Positions 18,553 through 25,957 of a DNA stretch of 64,000 bases are shown one piece after another (the stretch's first letter is position 1; each line of letters starts with the position of its first letter). Source of the stretch: Microbacterium sp. JZ31 (GTDB lineage Bacteria; Actinomycetota; Actinomycetes; Actinomycetales; Microbacteriaceae). Both the position numbers and the translations under genes were made by a program. The notes under the pieces are model-generated. The model did no database searches. It was not told the origin of the DNA and saw nothing but the letters and a program-made list of their open reading frames with translations. The stretch covers positions 1,736,001 through 1,800,000 of the forward strand of contig NZ_CP017661.1 of the NCBI RefSeq assembly GCF_016805985.1, written 5' to 3'.

Positions 18553-19112
18553 GCACAATTTCGGATCACCGTGTTCAATCCTCGTCAGCGGATCGCCAGC
18601 AGCGCAAGAACCTTCTTCGCCATGCGCACACAACCGCCGCCTATTCGCATTTCGATGACGAATATCGATGGATTTCGCCCTCTCCCGAAGCTTCCGACAT
18701 GTTGGGTATACGGAAGTCTGTGTCGGACTATTCGTGGAACGAGAACCATCTACTGTTCATGCAGGCCATGCGTGCCGGCCAGTGGGTCGAGGCTGACATC
18801 AACGACTTGGGATCGGCGGCGCGCCATGTCAAGGTTTCACCATCGCGTAATGACAGCATTGCCGTGAGGGCGCATCAGGAGACAGGTAGGGAAACGATGC
18901 GCGGCTACTACGTCTCGAGGACATATCGAGGGCTCTGGTTCGGCCTCCTGATGCTAGCCCTTGTTTGGGGTGTTATGAGTGGCGTCGCGCTCAGCACCGG
19001 CACCCTACTTTCGCCCGCCGCAGTCCTGATGGGTATCCTGGGGACCGTGGTGCTAGCCGCGACTTTAGTATCCGCTGGCTCGCGGGACCGGATTCGACGT
19101 AAGCGCTCGTGA
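18549..19112 (+). CDS. Unknown protein with two C-terminal membrane helices, second gene of the cluster
   Basis: The 187 aa protein has a polar N-terminal domain of about 120 aa (DEYRWISPSPEASDMLG, ENHLLFMQAMRAGQWVEAD) followed by two membrane helices (about 123-146 and 150-172) and a basic tail. A soluble N-domain on a two-helix anchor is also the form of several membrane effectors in bacterial defence clusters, but I see no sequence match to a named one. It is coupled to the genes on both sides by 4-nt overlaps (ATGA before, GTGA after). Confidence 0.6.
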   Translation: MSTISDHRVQSSSADRQQRKNLLRHAHTTAAYSHFDDEYRWISPSPEASDMLGIRKSVSDYSWNENHLLFMQAMRAGQWVEADINDLGSAARHVKVSPSRNDSIAVRAHQETGRETMRGYYVSRTYRGLWFGLLMLALVWGVMSGVALSTGTLLSPAAVLMGILGTVVLAATLVSAGSRDRIRRKRS

Positions 19113-19456
19113 CGGAGAAGGAACCCGGTGCGCTCAGTCAATTCTTTGGCGCCCTCACAGAATTGGTGAAAGACGCGGCCCGTCTGGAGTGGCAGACTGA
19201 GGCCGGGCGCATCAATTTCTACGGGATGGTACTCGCCTTGCTCGTGGTTCTCGCGTTCACCTTGTTCGGTACGCTTGATCTCATCGCGCAAACGATCCTC
19301 GCGGCGCTTGGTCGGGCCCCTGCTCCCGTCATGACGAATCCGCTGGACGCGGTCTGGGTGTTCATGGTCTTTACGTTGGCTTGTGTGGCCATGCTTGGAG
19401 TTCTGGTCGTCACCTCGCGCCGGAGCGACCGTAAAGAAGACAGCGGCGAGCACTGA
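19109..19456 (+). CDS. Unknown two-helix membrane protein, third gene of the cluster
   Basis: The 115 aa product starts from a GTG that overlaps the preceding stop (GTGA). A 35 aa amphipathic N-terminus (QFFGALTELVKDAARLEWQTE) leads to two membrane helices (about 38-66 and 82-106) and a charged end. Function unknown. The strict coupling of three genes suggests that their products work together at the membrane. Confidence 0.58.
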   Translation: MTEKEPGALSQFFGALTELVKDAARLEWQTEAGRINFYGMVLALLVVLAFTLFGTLDLIAQTILAALGRAPAPVMTNPLDAVWVFMVFTLACVAMLGVLVVTSRRSDRKEDSGEH

Positions 19457-19499
19457 CGTCGGGTAGCGAAGCCAACCACGGACACGCGTCGTTGATCTG

Positions 19500-19703
19500 C
19501 TACAAGTGGATGCGCATCGCCCCGGGGTGGCACAACACGACTATCTGGTCGCCAGTCTCGATGACATGCCACCCCATAGCTTCTGCCCGCTGAATGATCT
19601 CGGGAAGCGCTCCGCGCCGAACGACGTCAGCCACGCTCCGCCGGATGACTCCACCCGCGGCGGTTTGTGCCGCCTCGAAGAACTGGTCCACCCATGCGCT
19701 CAT
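19500..19703 (-). CDS. Small hypothetical protein, island
   Basis: A 67 aa product, MSAWVDQFFEAAQTAAGGV to VVLCHPGAMRIHL. The central part VRRGALPEIIQRAEAMGWHVIETGDQIVVL looks like a helix followed by a beta hairpin. The ATG at 19703 is preferred over an in-frame ATG further upstream, since a -10-like CATAGT lies 7 nt before it on the reverse strand. Function unknown. Confidence 0.5.
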   Translation of the reverse strand: MSAWVDQFFEAAQTAAGGVIRRSVADVVRRGALPEIIQRAEAMGWHVIETGDQIVVLCHPGAMRIHL

Positions 19704-19814
19704 AGCTGCGACTATGGCATATCGCCTACCCCGTCGTCGCCACAATCTCACGACGAGGCGTCAGGACAAGCGGAAGTGTAATCTCATATCGGCCGGAGAA
19801 GTGGAGATCCGGCC

Positions 19815-20117
19815 ATGGGTAGTGCGAAGGTCAGCGAGCAGATGCTCGACGTGGTGATGGCGGCAATCGCTCCCTGCACCCTCCCACAGGCGGCGTACGG
19901 CCCGCAGTCGATCGAATGGCACCGCGACCCTCAACCCGTGTGGGCGTGGATCTCCTGGCCTCACAAGGCCGCTGAGCGCGTCGAAGGTGTCGCCCGTGGG
20001 TCTAACGATCGCGTGGTCATGATCGAGTGGTATGGCGATCGTGGCACGCTCAACACGGTCGTCTGGCGCTCGGCAGTCCGTCGGCGGGCGCCTTCGGCAA
20101 GCAACCCTGACCCGTGA
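19815..20117 (+). CDS. Small hypothetical protein, island
   Basis: A 100 aa product starting MGSAKVSEQMLDVVMAAI. WAWISWPHKAAERVEGVARG and VVMIEWYGDRGTLNTVVWR read like alternating strands of a real protein with many tryptophans. An overlapping reverse-strand frame of 169 aa is Arg/Asp/His-rich and looks like a shadow. No known family. It is divergent from the 67 aa gene. Confidence 0.48.
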   Translation: MGSAKVSEQMLDVVMAAIAPCTLPQAAYGPQSIEWHRDPQPVWAWISWPHKAAERVEGVARGSNDRVVMIEWYGDRGTLNTVVWRSAVRRRAPSASNPDP

Positions 20118-20119
20118 GG

Positions 20120-21184
20120 TTAGGCGGGAGGGCGAGTGTCCAAGATGTCCGCGTTCTGAAATCGGCGGAGCAGCGTCGGGCTCAGATGCAACTGGCCTCC
20201 CTTTGGGTTCAGGACTGACGTCCCCGGGGCGTACCCCTCGAATCTCGGGTCGGAACTGAACTCGCGCCATTGCTTACGCCAGTCGATATCAGGATGCTCT
20301 ACTTCTCGCCTTTCCCAAGCAGACCAGAACACTGCGCAGCTCGCCACCGTTGCTCGGGCTACCGAGTTGAGCAGCCCCTCCGCTGTCGTCAGCATGTCCT
20401 CGGTCAAGTAGAAGTCAGGGATCCCGCCATCGCTGGCTCGCCGCAATGCTTCGATGTCTGATTGTTCAGGTCGCCGAGGCGGCAATTCGTCGAACCGGTG
20501 CCGTCCCTTCACAACGACTGTGTTGGTGAAGACGGTCCGAGGCGCGCGGTGGACCAGAGCGTTGCGCTGGTCAAGCAACCAGTCCAGCCACCCCGAAGGT
20601 CCTGCGCCCTTCAGCCCGACACGGAATCCAGACACGGCCTTAGTTTGCAAGTCATGTAGTGGCGTGCCTTCAGTCTGACGGAGCGCCCTGCGCAGGCGGT
20701 CGCTCGTGTCCCACGTGGGCTCGAAGGGCCGCGCGAAGATGCTTCCCACATCCGCGCGAATCACTGGGATACCGACTCCGGACACTCCAATCGCGATGGC
20801 GGCGAGGCCGTCAATCGCCGCGCCGAGCGACGCGAAGAAAGCGAGTTGATGGACGTTGAGTTCGTCGAGTCGCTCCCGTACGCGCACTGCCAAATCCCGA
20901 TCACCCCACGGGGTGCCGGAGCGCCGCACGCTGTTCGCCATGTCCGAGCCCTGAGCTGTGCGCATCCCACGGTAGAGAGACAATGACACGGCAGCCTGAC
21001 GCAGGTTGCGCTTGACCGCTTCGGGGGTACTGACGATGTAGTCGCGCAGGGCGAGAGCGTCCGGCTCGCCCACCGGCAAGGACCAGCGCCAGACGTCAGC
21101 GCGACCCAGTAGCTTCTCACTCAACTGATCCGCTGCTGAATTCGCTTCGGCAACTAGCGCAAGCTCGCGCTGATGGCGCCCCAT
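20120..21184 (-). CDS. Unknown protein with a HEPN-like R-x4-H motif
   Basis: The 354 aa protein is mostly helical: an N-terminal helical region (about 1-90), a hydrophobic patch FFASLGAAIDGLAAIAIGVSG (about 116-136), and WLLDQRNALVHR (about 202-213). R207-N-A-L-V-H212 fits the R-[N/D/H]-x(3)-H motif of HEPN ribonucleases, set in a helix as in that fold. The remainder (about 215-354) has TEGLLNSVARATVASCAVFW. HEPN proteins are often RNA-cutting toxins or defence effectors, so RNase activity is possible. A HEPN-type domain without activity is the main alternative. It lies in the island with a second R-x4-H gene 500 nt upstream. Confidence 0.6.
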   Translation of the reverse strand: MGRHQRELALVAEANSAADQLSEKLLGRADVWRWSLPVGEPDALALRDYIVSTPEAVKRNLRQAAVSLSLYRGMRTAQGSDMANSVRRSGTPWGDRDLAVRVRERLDELNVHQLAFFASLGAAIDGLAAIAIGVSGVGIPVIRADVGSIFARPFEPTWDTSDRLRRALRQTEGTPLHDLQTKAVSGFRVGLKGAGPSGWLDWLLDQRNALVHRAPRTVFTNTVVVKGRHRFDELPPRRPEQSDIEALRRASDGGIPDFYLTEDMLTTAEGLLNSVARATVASCAVFWSAWERREVEHPDIDWRKQWREFSSDPRFEGYAPGTSVLNPKGGQLHLSPTLLRRFQNADILDTRPPA

Positions 21185-21326
21185 TACTTGTTACCCGCGC
21201 TCACTCGAATCGGCTTGGTGGCAATCCCGTAGAGAGCTGTCGTCATGGCGAGGCTCACCACCTCTCGACTTGGCACCTTCACACGGTGGACAACTTGGCG
21301 AACACTGCTGCGTACGGTGAAGGGCA

Positions 21327-21515
21327 TTAGAACCCGGCGATCGCGGGACCATCAGCGGCCGGCGGCTGCACTTCGTCGTAGGGCTCGAACTGTCCGCACT
21401 CGGGGCACTCGTCGCCGCGCTCAGTGGGCCGCATCATCACGTTGCAGGACGGGCACCGCGGCTGCGCGCCGGCATCGAACAGGTCAGCTGCGCCGGAAGT
21501 GTCGCCGTACATCAT
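21327..21515 (-). CDS. Small zinc-ribbon protein
   Basis: A 62 aa product with CPSCN (about 21-25) and CPECG (about 37-41), a classic C-x2-C...C-x2-C zinc ribbon, and an acidic Pro-rich tail. The start at 21515 overlaps the end of the preceding small gene by 32 nt, so the two are likely translated from one message. Zinc ribbons of this size usually bind nucleic acid or a partner protein. Confidence 0.58.
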   Translation of the reverse strand: MMYGDTSGAADLFDAGAQPRCPSCNVMMRPTERGDECPECGQFEPYDEVQPPAADGPAIAGF

Positions 21516-21660
21516 CAGCCTGCTCGGGAGTCAGTTCCCACAGTTGGTTCTTCACGTGATCGGGATACTTGGCGCGCAGGTACTTGCGGATCTTCGCTCC
21601 ACGACGCTGCTCGACGTGTCCGAGCTCCCTGGCGAGATCCCGAGGAGTGATCGCATCCAT
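21484..21660 (-). CDS. Small helical, possibly DNA-binding protein
   Basis: A 58 aa basic product, MDAITPRDLARELGHVEQRR to DDVRRHFRRS, with two or three predicted helices (LARELG, AKIRKYLRAKYP, LTPEQADDVRRHF). The pattern ITPRDLARELG...GAKIRKYLR looks like a small DNA-binding fold. It begins 23 nt after the end of the upstream R-x4-H gene on the same strand, so it is probably co-transcribed. A longer frame upstream lacks protein character. Confidence 0.55.
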   Translation of the reverse strand: MDAITPRDLARELGHVEQRRGAKIRKYLRAKYPDHVKNQLWELTPEQADDVRRHFRRS

Positions 21661-21683
21661 GAGCGCGATCGTACTGGTCGCCG

Positions 21684-22292
21684 TCACTGCTCTTCGTCCC
21701 TGTCCGAAGAAGAGACCCAGCTCGCGGTGCCGTCCCACTCCCCTTCCACGGCGCCCAACAGCATGCTCCGCCAGACACTCGAGAGGTTGGACAGGCAGTA
21801 TCGAGTAGCGCGCAGTCGCCACGTCGCGGCTACAAGCTTGCAGACCAACTCGACGGCTTCGTCGAACGACACTGAAACGCTCTCGGGAACATCCTTCTTG
21901 CGGGAGAGTCGGAGCCGATAGCGAGCATCATCCGCCCGAGTTTCCGCCAACTCCGGAGGAGCGTCATCGACGTCCAGGCGGTCCACCAACAGATCATGCA
22001 TGTACCGATTCCGCTCGTACCAGGCGAGTGCGGCGTCCTGCAACGCATGTTCCATCGCTGCGTGCAGAGGCGCAGGCACCGAGCGGGCGGAGAGACGAGC
22101 GTTGCACTCCCGCATCTTGGAGCCCCAACTCTCCGGCGCCTCGAGTAGCGCCTCCCGGTCCTGGCGATCCCTCAAAGCAGCATGCACGCCACTCAACGCA
22201 GCATCCATATGCACGGCTTCCGTCGCGATACGCCCACGAACGAAGATCCACCGGTCCGATGGCGCGAGCCCACGCACAACTTCGAGATCCAT
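21684..22292 (-). CDS. Unknown protein with a HEPN-like R-x4-H motif
   Basis: The 202 aa helical protein has ALQDAALAWYERNRYMHD near residues 83-100; R94-N-R-Y-M-H99 matches the R-N-x(3)-H motif of HEPN ribonucleases. The N-terminal part (RIATEAVHMDAALSGVHAAL) and a later helix (FDEAVELVCKLVAATWRLRATR) would complete a four-helix bundle. It heads a same-strand run with the 58 aa gene and the zinc-ribbon gene. No nucleotidyltransferase antitoxin partner is visible. Toxin or defence role is inference from the motif and the island setting. Confidence 0.58.
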   Translation of the reverse strand: MDLEVVRGLAPSDRWIFVRGRIATEAVHMDAALSGVHAALRDRQDREALLEAPESWGSKMRECNARLSARSVPAPLHAAMEHALQDAALAWYERNRYMHDLLVDRLDVDDAPPELAETRADDARYRLRLSRKKDVPESVSVSFDEAVELVCKLVAATWRLRATRYCLSNLSSVWRSMLLGAVEGEWDGTASWVSSSDRDEEQ

Positions 22293-22434
22293 ACGGAGAG
22301 CGTCGCACGTGCGCCGCTCGAGTCAGTGCAGCGCGACTTGCTCCGCATCAATCGGCTGTTCAGTCAGCCGCTCTTCACGCGCGCACCGAGAGGAGTTGCC
22401 ACGCGTCTGGGAACTTCGCATACGCGTAGCGTTC

Positions 22435-22658
22435 TCATCGCCTACCGAGCGTCGGCAACCCTTCGCTGCTCGCCCGCACGGACTTACCCCGGTGGGCCTT
22501 CTTGCCCTTCTGCACAGGTTGGGTGCCATTCCGGCACCACTCTCCCATGCCGGGTGCTCGGTGTCGCTCAAAACCGACCGGCGTACCGTCAATCTTGGCG
22601 ACTCGACCATTGCGAGGCAGACCCCGCAGCGTTCAAACCCGCTCAGCTTCTCCGTCAT
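22435..22658 (-). pseudogene. Small zinc-binding-type phage protein with a frameshift
   Basis: Reads as a 74 aa protein if one base is restored near 22610: MTEKLSGFERCGVCLA, then NGRVAKIDGTPVGFERH and GMGEWCRNGTQPVQKGKK. The spacing CGVC...H...WC is like small phage zinc proteins that read C-x2-C then H and C. GAGGAAA before the ATG is a fair ribosome site, and the repaired length is a whole number of codons. It lies at the right end of the island next to the comM break. Confidence 0.5.
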
Positions 22659-22682
22659 CGTTTCCTCAGCACGCGCGAGACT

Positions 22683-22703
22683 GGAAAAGCGAGAAAACTC
22701 GCT
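22683..22703 (-). terminator. Hairpin terminator at the right edge of the island
   Basis: On the reverse strand AGCGAG and CTCGCT (22698-22703 and 22688-22693) pair around a TTTT loop and are followed by TTTTCC. It lies 8-10 nt past the point where comM similarity ends, so a transcript from the truncated comM would stop here. Confidence 0.6.
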
Positions 22704-22711
22704 CTTGCGCA

Positions 22712-24131
22712 CCCGCAGGATCCGGTCGTACCCGCGCAGCGTGATCGCGCCGCGCTGCAGCGCGGCCTCCACGGCTCGACGCGCCTCACGGGCTACCGGG
22801 CGCGGCCCCTGCCGCAGCCACGCGCCGGGCACGTCGGCGTTCAGCCGCCAGGGCGTCCCGCACAGCCTCCGCGCCGCGCGCTCCCGCGCCGCCGCCACGC
22901 GCTCACGCGCCTGCGCCGTCGACACGCTGGGCGACTCGTCCATCCGCGAGGACGCAACCCTCTGCAGGCGCAGATCGATGTCCATCCGGTCGAGCAGCGG
23001 GCCCGACAGCTTGGCGAGATAGCGCCGCACCACGCTCGGTGCGCAGACGCACGTGCCGCCGCGCACGCCGTATTCGCCGCACGGACACGGGTTCGTCGCG
23101 AGCACGAGCTGGAAGCGGGCGGGGAACTCCGTGCGGAAGCCCGCACGGTGGATCTCGATGCGCCCCTGCTCGAGCGGCTGGCGCAGCGCGTCGAGCACGC
23201 CGGCGGGGGCCTCGGCCGCCTCGTCGACGAACAGCACGCCGCGGCTCGCCCGGGCGATCGCGCCCGGCCGGGCCGTACGCGATCCGCCGCCGACCAGCGC
23301 CGCAATCGATGCGGAATGGTGCGGCGCCTCGAACGGCGGCGTACGGTCGAGCGCGACGACGGTCTCGCCCGCCAGCGAGCGCAGCGACGCCACCTCGAGC
23401 GCCGCCTCGTCGTCGAGCGGGGGCAGGATGCCGGGGAGCCGGCGCGCGAGCATCGTCTTCCCGGCGCCGGGTGGTCCCGACGTCAGCAGGTGGTGTCCAC
23501 CCGCCGCGGCGGTGATCAGCGCCTCGACGGCCGCGGGCTGCCCGACGATCTCCGCCAGGTCGAGCGGATCGCCGGTGCGCCCGTGCCACGCCTCGCCCGG
23601 CACGGCTCGAGGTCGGGCACCTCTATGTCGGCGCCGTGCCAGCGCGCCACCTCTGCGAGCGACACCGCGCCCAGCACCTCGATCCCCGGCACCAGCTCGG
23701 CGAGGTTGGCGTGCGGGACGACGAACCGCTTGAAGCCGCGGCTCGCCGCGGCATGGACGGCCGGCAGGACGCCCGGCACGGGGCGCAGCCGGCCGTCGAG
23801 CCCCAGTTCGCCGATGTGGACCGTGCGCGCGAGCGAATCCGGCAGGACGAAGCCGTCGATCGCGAGCGACGCGACCGTGATCGCCACGTCGAACGACGTG
23901 CCCTGCTTGGGAAGCCCCGCGGGTGAGAGGTTCACGGTGACGCGCCGTCGGGAAGGCGCATCTCGCTGTTCTCGCACGCGTTCATGACCCGCCGCTGCGC
24001 CTCGCCGAGCGCCTTGTCGCCGAGGCCCATGATGCGGAACTCCGGCTTCTGCGCCGTGATGTCGGCCTCGACCTCGACGAGCTCCCTCGCAGCCCCGTGA
24101 GCGCGACCGCCCAGGTCCGCGAGACCCTCAC
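22712..24131 (-). pseudogene. comM: ComM-like Mg-chelatase ATPase, 3' truncated and three times frameshifted
   Basis: ComM is a hexameric AAA+ helicase that aids branch migration in transformation. The GTG start overlaps yraN (GTGA) and gives SRTWAVALTGLRG. Single missing bases near 24085, 23947 and 23603 shift the frame. Between them lie EVEADITAQKPEFRIMGLGDK, RRVTVNLSPAGLPKQGTSFD and, in the longest frame, Walker A SGPPGAGKTMLARRL, GVLFVDEAAE and the cysteines of CPCGEYG...CVCAP. Similarity ends at RGYDRILRV; about 35 residues are missing where the island begins. It cannot make normal protein as sequenced. The island break is firm; the frameshifts could be decay or sequence errors. Confidence 0.88.
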
Positions 24132-24490
24132 CGCAGCCCCTCGAGGTGCTCGAGGGTGCCGCTGCGGGGATCCCGCCCGAGAACGGCGATCGCGTCCACG
24201 CTCATCCGGCCGCGCCGCACGGCATCCGGATGCGCGGCGGCCCAGGCGAGCGCGAGCCGCCACATCCGCGCGAGCTTGATGTCGTCGATCGCGCTGAACG
24301 GATGCCCGTAGGCGATGCCGCTGCGCGTCTTCACCTCCACCGCGACCACCCGGTCGCCGCACGCCGCGACGATGTCGATCTCGCCGTCGGGGCAGCGCCA
24401 GTTGCGATCGAGTATCTCGTAGCCGCGGCCCCTCAGGTAGGAGGCCGCGCGGTCCTCTCCCGCCCGTCCGAGTTCGTCCTTGCGTGCCAT
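24128..24490 (-). CDS. YraN family (UPF0102) nuclease-fold protein
   Basis: The 120 aa product starts MARKDELGRAGEDRAASYL and has the endonuclease-like core GYEILDRNWRCPDGEIDIVA and VVAVEVKTRSGIAYG, with D, E and K at positions that bind metal in related restriction-type folds. Family role is unproven; links to Holliday-junction or transformation DNA processing have been suggested because it lies with comM and dprA. The upstream in-frame extension is not family-like. CACGCT sits 6 nt before the ATG as a possible -10. Confidence 0.87.
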   Translation of the reverse strand: MARKDELGRAGEDRAASYLRGRGYEILDRNWRCPDGEIDIVAACGDRVVAVEVKTRSGIAYGHPFSAIDDIKLARMWRLALAWAAAHPDAVRRGRMSVDAIAVLGRDPRSGTLEHLEGLR

Positions 24491-24620
24491 GCCTCGAGCG
24501 TGTCGGGACGCCGGGTGCCGGCGCTCACTCGTCGCGCCGATCCCGAACAAGGTCCGCCGACCGAGTCGCTGTGGACGAGGCTCAGCGGCCGACGTCCACG
24601 GCCCGCGCTAGCCTCCGGCC

Positions 24621-24923
24621 ATGACCTTCGCGAACGTGGGAACACTGGGAACCGAGAGCGGCCGACGCGATGAGCTCGTCGCGATCCTGACGCAGCGCAG
24701 CGACCGGCTCGCGGAAGCCGGGTGCCTGCTCTACGAGGTCGGGGTGTCCGACGACCAGCCCGACACCGTCTTCGTCATGGAGCTGTGGGAGAGCGCCGAC
24801 GCGCATCGCGCATCGCTCGCGCTGCCGGAGGTGCAGGCGTCCATCGCGTCCGCCCGTCCGCTGCTGTCGGGCGAGTTCGGCGGCTTCCGATTCGACGTCG
24901 CCGGATCGCCGCTGCGCGACTGA
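24621..24923 (+). CDS. ABM-domain protein (putative quinol monooxygenase)
   Basis: A 100 aa product of the antibiotic-biosynthesis-monooxygenase fold: FANVGTLGTESGRRDELVAIL at the start, CLLYEVGVSDDQPDTVFVMELWES in the middle, then HRASLALPEVQASIA. EVG...ELWES with a following His is typical. Such proteins oxidise quinols or protect from reactive compounds, but substrates are rarely known. TAGCCT at 24609-24614 lies exactly 6 nt before the ATG and no ribosome site is seen, so the mRNA is probably leaderless. Confidence 0.8.
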   Translation: MTFANVGTLGTESGRRDELVAILTQRSDRLAEAGCLLYEVGVSDDQPDTVFVMELWESADAHRASLALPEVQASIASARPLLSGEFGGFRFDVAGSPLRD

Positions 24924-24926
24924 GGG

Positions 24927-25253
24927 TCACTTGCCGTCGAGCGAGAGCTCCTCGGGAAGCTGGAAGTCGCGGCGGGACAGCTCCTCGATGTTGACGTCCT
25001 TGAACGTCAGCACGCGCACCGACTTCACGAAGCGGTCCGCGCGGTAGATGTCCCAGACCCAGACGTCCGTCATCGTCAGCTCGAAGTAGAAGTCGTGCTC
25101 GGTGTCGTGGCGCACGACGCTGACGTCGTTCGCCAGGTAGAAGCGCCGCTCCGTCTCGATCACGTACTGGAACTGCGAGACGACGTCTCGGTATTCGCGG
25201 TAGAGCGCCAGCTCGAGTTCGCGGTCATAGTCGTCGAAGACCTCGTCATCCAT
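24927..25253 (-). CDS. DUF2469 family protein
   Basis: The 108 aa acidic protein, MDDEVFDDYDRELELALYREY, then VSQFQYVIETERRFYLANDV and FELTMTDVWVWDIYRADRFVKSV, matches the small actinobacterial family known as DUF2469, found beside rnhB and lepB. Its function is unknown. No signal or membrane segment. It ends 4 nt from the end of the convergent ABM gene. Confidence 0.85.
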   Translation of the reverse strand: MDDEVFDDYDRELELALYREYRDVVSQFQYVIETERRFYLANDVSVVRHDTEHDFYFELTMTDVWVWDIYRADRFVKSVRVLTFKDVNIEELSRRDFQLPEELSLDGK

Positions 25254-25297
25254 GGTGAGACCATCCTATGACCGCCGGACGACGCGGCCGCACCGCG

Positions 25298-25957
25298 TCA
25301 GAACAGCGTGGGCGCGTCCGCGATCGCCCAGGAGCGACGGTGGTGCGCGCTCAGCCCGAGCTCGCGGATCGCGGCGCGGTGCGTCGGGCTCGCGTAGCCC
25401 TTGTTGCTGTGCCACTCGTAGGCCGGGTGATCGTCGTGCAGGGTGACCATCCGGGCGTCCCGCGCGACCTTCGCGATCACCGACGCCGCGGACGCCGACG
25501 CGCAGTCGCGGTCGGCCTTGATCACGGGACGCACGGGCAGCCGCGCCCCGGAGACGGGATTGATGTAGTCGTGGTTGCCGTCCAGGAGCACGACGCCCGC
25601 AGCCGGCGCGAAGCCGAGCTCCTCGAGGGCGGCCAGGGCGCGGACGGCCGCGAGACCGAGGGCGCGCATGATGCCGATCTCGTCGATCTCCTCGGACTCG
25701 GCCCAGCCGACGGCGCTGGCGCGCACCCATCCCGCGGCCCGCTCGGCCACCTCCGCGCGCCGCGGCTCGGGCACGAGCTTCGAGTCGCGCAGCCCCACAG
25801 GGACACGACGGCGTGCGGAGGCGGCGTCGACCACGGAGGCTCCCACCGCCACCGGCCCCGCCAGGGCGCCGCGCCCGACCTCGTCGCACGCGAACACCAG
25901 CGGCGTCTCCCGCAGCAGCCTGCGCTCGAGCGACAGCGTCGGCACCGCGACGGCCAT
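25298..25957 (-). CDS. rnhB: Ribonuclease HII
   Basis: Cuts RNA in RNA-DNA hybrids and removes single ribonucleotides. FACDEVGRGALAGPVAVGA carries the DE pair, LLDGNHDYI the third acid and the region around KADRDCASASAASVIAKV the fourth. The 219 aa product fits the family. Start ATG overlaps the lepB stop by one base (TGATG); an upstream in-frame extension lies inside lepB. Confidence 0.95.
   Translation of the reverse strand: MAVAVPTLSLERRLLRETPLVFACDEVGRGALAGPVAVGASVVDAASARRRVPVGLRDSKLVPEPRRAEVAERAAGWVRASAVGWAESEEIDEIGIMRALGLAAVRALAALEELGFAPAAGVVLLDGNHDYINPVSGARLPVRPVIKADRDCASASAASVIAKVARDARMVTLHDDHPAYEWHSNKGYASPTHRAAIRELGLSAHHRRSWAIADAPTLF

Larger units (their letters stand above)
16036..22711. 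mobile_element. Phage-derived genomic island replacing the comM 3' end and dprA 5' end
   Basis: Between the broken dprA and broken comM lie about 6.7 kb with clearly lower GC and less biased codons than the flanks. It holds a terminase fragment, short genes of unknown type, proteins with R-x4-H motifs and small zinc proteins. In relatives comM and dprA are adjacent; here about 100 bp of comM and about 750 bp of dprA are gone. No integrase or intact structural phage genes are present, so it looks like a decayed or transferred fragment, not an active prophage. GGATCC occurs at both edges (16033-16038 and 22718-22723). Confidence 0.82.

Noticed and set aside
19761..20270. 169-codon reverse frame opposite the 100 aa island gene
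   Set aside because: Arg/Pro/His-rich, no helices or strands of normal kind, and it runs into the end of the R-x4-H gene; the + strand reading is more protein-like.
22182..23987. 601-codon + strand frame across the comM region
   Set aside because: Runs across the island edge and comM without protein-like sequence; the comM motifs on the reverse strand explain the coding signal.
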